The notes under the pieces were generated by a model that saw nothing but the letters and a program-made list of their open reading frames with translations, searched no databases and was not told where the DNA came from. Shown here piece by piece: positions 59,707 through 62,895 of a stretch of 62,895 nucleotides of DNA (the first letter of the stretch is position 1; each line of letters begins with the position of its first letter). The stretch covers positions 1 to 62,895 of the IMG/VR virus record IMGVR_UViG_3300042731_006671. One strand, 5' to 3'. Position numbers and translations under genes: made by a program. The stretch is from a virus.

Positions 59707-60288
59707 ATGATTCAAGAAGGAATTATGTTAAAAGAATTCACAATTGAACATTATAAACAAAATAATTTACCCATAGATGATATGATTATTTGTGGAATAA
59801 GAAACGAAATTAATTTTGAGTTAGATCGTTTTAATGATTGGGGATTTTTTATTTACAAAAATGAAATGCATATAGGTAAATTAACAACTGATCCAGGTGT
59901 GTATTACACTAAATATCCAATGAATCCGAAAGGGGCTATTCACATGGATAATGGTTTTCATAATGAGATATGGAGACTTAGAAAACATAGAAATAAATAC
60001 CTTGCTTTATGTAATGATTCAAAATGTAAAAAAATAAGGGGTTGGAGAGATTCTAACCCTGATAAAATTATATATGGTTGGTTTTGTACTAATTGGCATA
60101 CAACGAAACAAGATGAATTTATTAAAATGGCCAGTGCCGGTTGTCAGGTAACACCGGATAAAGAATTTTTTGATTTATCTATTAAGATAGCCCAAGAATG
60201 TGGACAAAAAAGATTCAGTTATAATATTTTTAAAATTGAAGATATACCAACAGAAATAATTTATTCAGAATTGGCTTTAGTATCTTAA
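59707..60288 (+). CDS. YkuD-like (L,D-transpeptidase-fold) putative endolysin
   Basis: 193 aa. TTDPGVYYTKYPMNPKG, then a NWHTT ... MASAGCQV ending (residues about 138-157): His and Ser-Ala-Gly-Cys match the YkuD H...SxGC active site. This family occurs in phages as a lysis or peptidoglycan-trimming enzyme. No transmembrane signal. GGAG lies 7 bases upstream of ATG 59707. Confidence 0.65.
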   Translation: MIQEGIMLKEFTIEHYKQNNLPIDDMIICGIRNEINFELDRFNDWGFFIYKNEMHIGKLTTDPGVYYTKYPMNPKGAIHMDNGFHNEIWRLRKHRNKYLALCNDSKCKKIRGWRDSNPDKIIYGWFCTNWHTTKQDEFIKMASAGCQVTPDKEFFDLSIKIAQECGQKRFSYNIFKIEDIPTEIIYSELALVS

Positions 60289-60307
60289 TAATTTGAGGGG
60301 ACTATAA

Positions 60308-61669
60308 ATGATTAGGAAAACTAAAAACGGTTATCAAGTTGTTAGTGAGAAAGGAAAACCTTTAAGCAAGGATAATCTATCAAAAAAAGAAGCTGAAGAA
60401 CGTTTAAAACAGGTTGAAAAATTTAAACATATGGGGAATTTAAAAATTAGTTCTATTCTTTCTGGTGAATATGAAACGATGGAGAATGTAGAGATACTAA
60501 ATAATTTTCCTAATACTTATGGGCTATCGTTTACAGAAGAAGAATTAAAACAATTTGTTGATGATACAAACGAGGTTATAAAAAAGGGTTGGTTAAAACC
60601 TAATATAAAGGTTAGCCATTCTAATCAACAGCTATTACTAAAAGAAATGTTTAATTTAAAGAACGTAGATATATGGGAAGAATTACCTAATTTAGGTTTT
60701 TTATCAAATTTAAAATTTGATAAAAACCAAAAAGGAATGAGAATATTGGCTGATTTAAAAAATGTTCCTAAAGATATGAAGGAATTAATTTTTGGGGGTA
60801 AACTATTTACCTCCTTATCGCCAGAATTGGTCAAGAATTGGAGAAATACGGGTAGAAAAATTATTCGTGCAATTGCTTTGACAAACATCCCTTCTATGAA
60901 GCATGTAATGGACGTGCCTATGAGTCAGGGACTTAGTTATAGGGGGAGTTTTAATATAAAAACAGATGGAGGTTTAGACATGAACGGAGAAAATAATACT
61001 CAAGAAAGTCTAACACAAGAAACAGTTGAAAATTTATTGGATGATAAACTTAATAAGAATAATGAAAGTTTATTAACAAAGTTTTCTGAATCTGTTAAGG
61101 ATCTTTTTTCTAAAAGATCTCAAGTTTCCCCAAATAAACAAGAAACAAATAATGAAGAACAAACGGTTTCTTTATCTGAAGTTAGGTCTTTACAGGAAAA
61201 TTTTAATCAGCAAATTAATGATTTAAAATTACAACTGATAGAGAAAGATAAAGGTGTAACACAATTGAGTGAAGATGTTAAGAAACAAAAAAAGGAATCT
61301 AAAAAAGCTCAAGCCGACGCTATATGCAAACAGGCAAAAATGGAAGGTGTTCCTCCTTATGTTATATCTTTATTTAAACCTATCTTAATGTCAGATCAGG
61401 GAGAAGAAGTTATTGAATTTTCTGAAGAAGTTACGAATTCTGAAGGAACTAAAGAAACCTTTGAGGTTAAAAAACCTATTTCTTCTTTTATTGAAGACTT
61501 GTTTAAAAATTATCCTGATAAGGTAAATATGAGTGAAGTTTCAAAAACTTTTCTGTCATCTGATTCAATGGAAAAAGACAAAAGAGTTAATGCCCTTGTT
61601 AAAGAATATATGGGTGAGGGTATGAGTAAACATGAGGCTCTTATGAAAGCAGGGGCAGAAGTACTTTAA
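60308..61669 (+). CDS. Mu gpI-like capsid protease/scaffold fusion
   Basis: 453 aa. Residues 1-40 (TKNGYQVVSEKGKPLSKDN, then L-S-K-K-E-A-E-E-R-L) and GLSFTEEELKQFVD, WLKPNIKVSH, FGGKLFTSLSPELVKNW form the Mu I-type protease; residues 220-350 are coiled-coil scaffold (LRSLQENFNQQINDLK). The C-terminus would bind capsid. One gene does both protease and scaffold as in Mu I/Z. A GGGG site lies 6 bases upstream. Confidence 0.75.
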   Translation: MIRKTKNGYQVVSEKGKPLSKDNLSKKEAEERLKQVEKFKHMGNLKISSILSGEYETMENVEILNNFPNTYGLSFTEEELKQFVDDTNEVIKKGWLKPNIKVSHSNQQLLLKEMFNLKNVDIWEELPNLGFLSNLKFDKNQKGMRILADLKNVPKDMKELIFGGKLFTSLSPELVKNWRNTGRKIIRAIALTNIPSMKHVMDVPMSQGLSYRGSFNIKTDGGLDMNGENNTQESLTQETVENLLDDKLNKNNESLLTKFSESVKDLFSKRSQVSPNKQETNNEEQTVSLSEVRSLQENFNQQINDLKLQLIEKDKGVTQLSEDVKKQKKESKKAQADAICKQAKMEGVPPYVISLFKPILMSDQGEEVIEFSEEVTNSEGTKETFEVKKPISSFIEDLFKNYPDKVNMSEVSKTFLSSDSMEKDKRVNALVKEYMGEGMSKHEALMKAGAEVL

Positions 61670-61702
61670 TAATTCATATTAAAATCATAGGAGGTTAAAA
61701 CT

Positions 61703-62122
61703 ATGTCATATGAAAGTGGAATTACAGAGGAACGAGACGTAAAAAAAATGCCGGGTAGGTGTGGGGCAGCTGTCAGTCCTTATAGGATTTTAAAAGCCGG
61801 GACGGATGCCGATGAAGTTATTCACGCAACGAATCAGAATTCTTTTCTTATAGGGGTTTCTGGTAATGCAAGTGAAAATGGGGCTTCTACATATTTGGAG
61901 AATGACCCGGTCGCTATAAAATATCAGGGTATTGTTTATGTTGAAATGACAGGAACAGGTTCTAGAGGTGATAGGGTTACTTCTGGAGCTGATGGCAAGG
62001 GTGCAAAGCATACAACGTTACCTGGATCTTGGATTCTTGGGGTTGCTACTCAGGATTGGACAGATGGTCAAATTATACCAGTAGAAATTCAAAAATTCTA
62101 TCTTGGTACATATGCCACATAA
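61703..62122 (+). CDS. Capsid decoration/cement protein (DUF2190-like)
   Basis: 139 aa. GSRGDRVTSGADGKGAK and GSWILGVATQDWTDGQIIPV match DUF2190 head-decoration proteins. Gly/Thr-rich beta fold. AGGAGG 7 bases upstream of its start; sits between scaffold and capsid genes as in Mu-like heads. Confidence 0.75.
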   Translation: MSYESGITEERDVKKMPGRCGAAVSPYRILKAGTDADEVIHATNQNSFLIGVSGNASENGASTYLENDPVAIKYQGIVYVEMTGTGSRGDRVTSGADGKGAKHTTLPGSWILGVATQDWTDGQIIPVEIQKFYLGTYAT

Positions 62123-62141
62123 GAAGTAGAGGAGGAAAATA

Positions 62142-62895
62142 ATGGCAACAAAAGGAACGGTCAGGTATGACCAGTATTTAACTAATTTAGCTCTGAGTTA
62201 TCCCACTGGGAATCTCATAGCGAATATGATTGCTCCTCCAGTTTCTGTAGAAAATTATTCAGATAAAATATTTGTTGATGAAGACGACGCTATTTTACAG
62301 ACTAATGATGAAGCTGAGGGAGTTCCGTCTCAAAAAGTAGATTTCTCTATTGGAGAACCTTATTCATTTAGGACTAAAAGGAGGGCTTTATCCTCAGTTG
62401 TAACCGATAAAGAAGCTAAGAACGCAAAATCTCCTATTAAACTTCAACAAAGGGAAACGAATAAACTTACACACCGTTTACGGTTAAAACATGAAATGAG
62501 GGTTTCTGCTATATTAAGAGATACCACTATTGTAACTCAGTATACAGATTTAGATGCTATAACGGATGGACGATTTGATGAATCTTCTCCCGACTTAGAA
62601 TCCACAATTATTACGGCCGTTAAAAGTATTTATGATTCTACAGGGGCAATCGCAAATACAATTGTGTTACCCTTTGCTGCTGGCTTACATGTTGCGAATA
62701 TGTCGTTCGTAAAAGATACATTGAAATATCAATACGGGAAAGAAATTGTTACCTCTCAGTTTCAAAATCAAGTTATGAAACTGGTAGGATTACCCCCTGT
62801 GATTAAAGGATTAAAAGTTGTTATTTCTAATGGACGTGTAGGAACTTTTAACAAAGGGGAAACAAAATCAGTTTCTTCTACATGGGGTAAAGATG
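62142..62895 (+). CDS. Major capsid protein, N-terminal part (continues at 1)
   Basis: Starts at ATG 62142 with GGAGG 7 bases upstream (MATKGTVRYDQYL). It stays open to the window end and joins bases 70-266 of this window through the terminal repeat, giving 316 aa. HK97-fold capsid by context and size. The last 69 bases are identical to bases 1-69. Confidence 0.85.
   Translation, partial: MATKGTVRYDQYLTNLALSYPTGNLIANMIAPPVSVENYSDKIFVDEDDAILQTNDEAEGVPSQKVDFSIGEPYSFRTKRRALSSVVTDKEAKNAKSPIKLQQRETNKLTHRLRLKHEMRVSAILRDTTIVTQYTDLDAITDGRFDESSPDLESTIITAVKSIYDSTGAIANTIVLPFAAGLHVANMSFVKDTLKYQYGKEIVTSQFQNQVMKLVGLPPVIKGLKVVISNGRVGTFNKGETKSVSSTWGKD
62827..62895 (+). repeat. Terminal direct repeat, copy 2
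   Basis: Exact match to bases 1-69. It is within the capsid gene and keeps frame. Removing one copy gives a 62,826-bp circle. Confidence 0.97.

Noticed and set aside
1-62895. Transposable Mu-like or temperate lifestyle
   Set aside because: Head genes are Mu-like, but there is no transposase, integrase, repressor or attachment repeat.

Overview
This window is a complete, circularly assembled genome of a tailed, apparently strictly lytic phage. Its last 69 bases repeat its first 69 bases exactly, so the circular map is 62,826 bp and the major capsid gene is simply cut by the window ends. The DNA is AT-rich (about 30% GC by eye). Most genes have clear Shine-Dalgarno sites (GGAG/AGGAGG), which argues against a Bacteroidota host and fits a low-GC bacterium that uses SD initiation; I cannot name the host. 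I see no integrase, repressor, RNA polymerase or contractile-sheath gene. The head is Mu-like (DUF935 portal fused to a MuF domain, gpI-like protease/scaffold, DUF2190 protein, Gp36). A tail tube, a frameshifted tail-assembly chaperone and a 658-aa tape measure point to a siphovirus.

Layout. The plus strand carries one late block from 53.06 kb through the window ends to 20.45 kb: NUMOD4-like gene, TerS, TerL, holin-like gene, portal-MuF, spanin-like gene, fibre, YkuD-like lysin, protease/scaffold, decoration protein, capsid, connectors, then a nine-gene glycan cassette (1.8-8.1 kb), tail tube, chaperone, tape measure, beta-helix protein, a 2452-aa tail protein and a holin-like gene. The minus strand carries the replication and early blocks from 52.43 kb back to 20.46 kb. 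The blocks diverge at 52.8 kb, between two promoter-like sequences flanking a 15-bp inverted repeat, and converge at 20.45 kb.

Replication and nucleotide block (20.5-40.4 kb, minus): DNA ligase, SSB-like protein, two PD-(D/E)XK nucleases, SNF2 and UvrD helicases, family A polymerase, DEDDh exonuclease and an archaeo-eukaryotic-type primase. A nucleotide cassette lies in its middle: dCMP deaminase, a thymidylate-synthase-fold enzyme with the Asp that marks dCMP hydroxymethylases, a cytosine-C5-methyltransferase homologue with an altered catalytic motif, an asparagine-synthetase-like amidotransferase, an all-alpha (dCTPase-like) pyrophosphatase, a P-loop kinase and dUTPase. Together these suggest that the phage replaces cytosine in its DNA, possibly with a new amino or amido derivative.

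Glycan cassette (1.8-8.1 kb): NeuA-like and NeuB-like enzymes, a HAD phosphatase, a DUF115/Maf-like protein, GT29-like and GT8 glycosyltransferases, two methyltransferases and a beta-propeller glycosidase-like protein sit inside the virion operon. They may make and attach a nonulosonic (sialic-like) acid.

Early region (40.5-52.8 kb, minus): many very small genes, including zinc ribbons, a tandem duplicate pair, SprT-like and Pyr_excise-like proteins. Its promoter-proximal end is unusually rich in RNA structure. It has two hammerhead ribozymes (one using a gene's stop codon as catalytic core), three copies of a 44-bp hairpin repeat, several perfect hairpins, two aberrant tRNA-like elements and an iteron-like region at 49.3-49.6 kb that may be an origin. 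Three genes (tail chaperone and two small proteins) need a -1 shift at in-frame A-AAA-AAN tracts.
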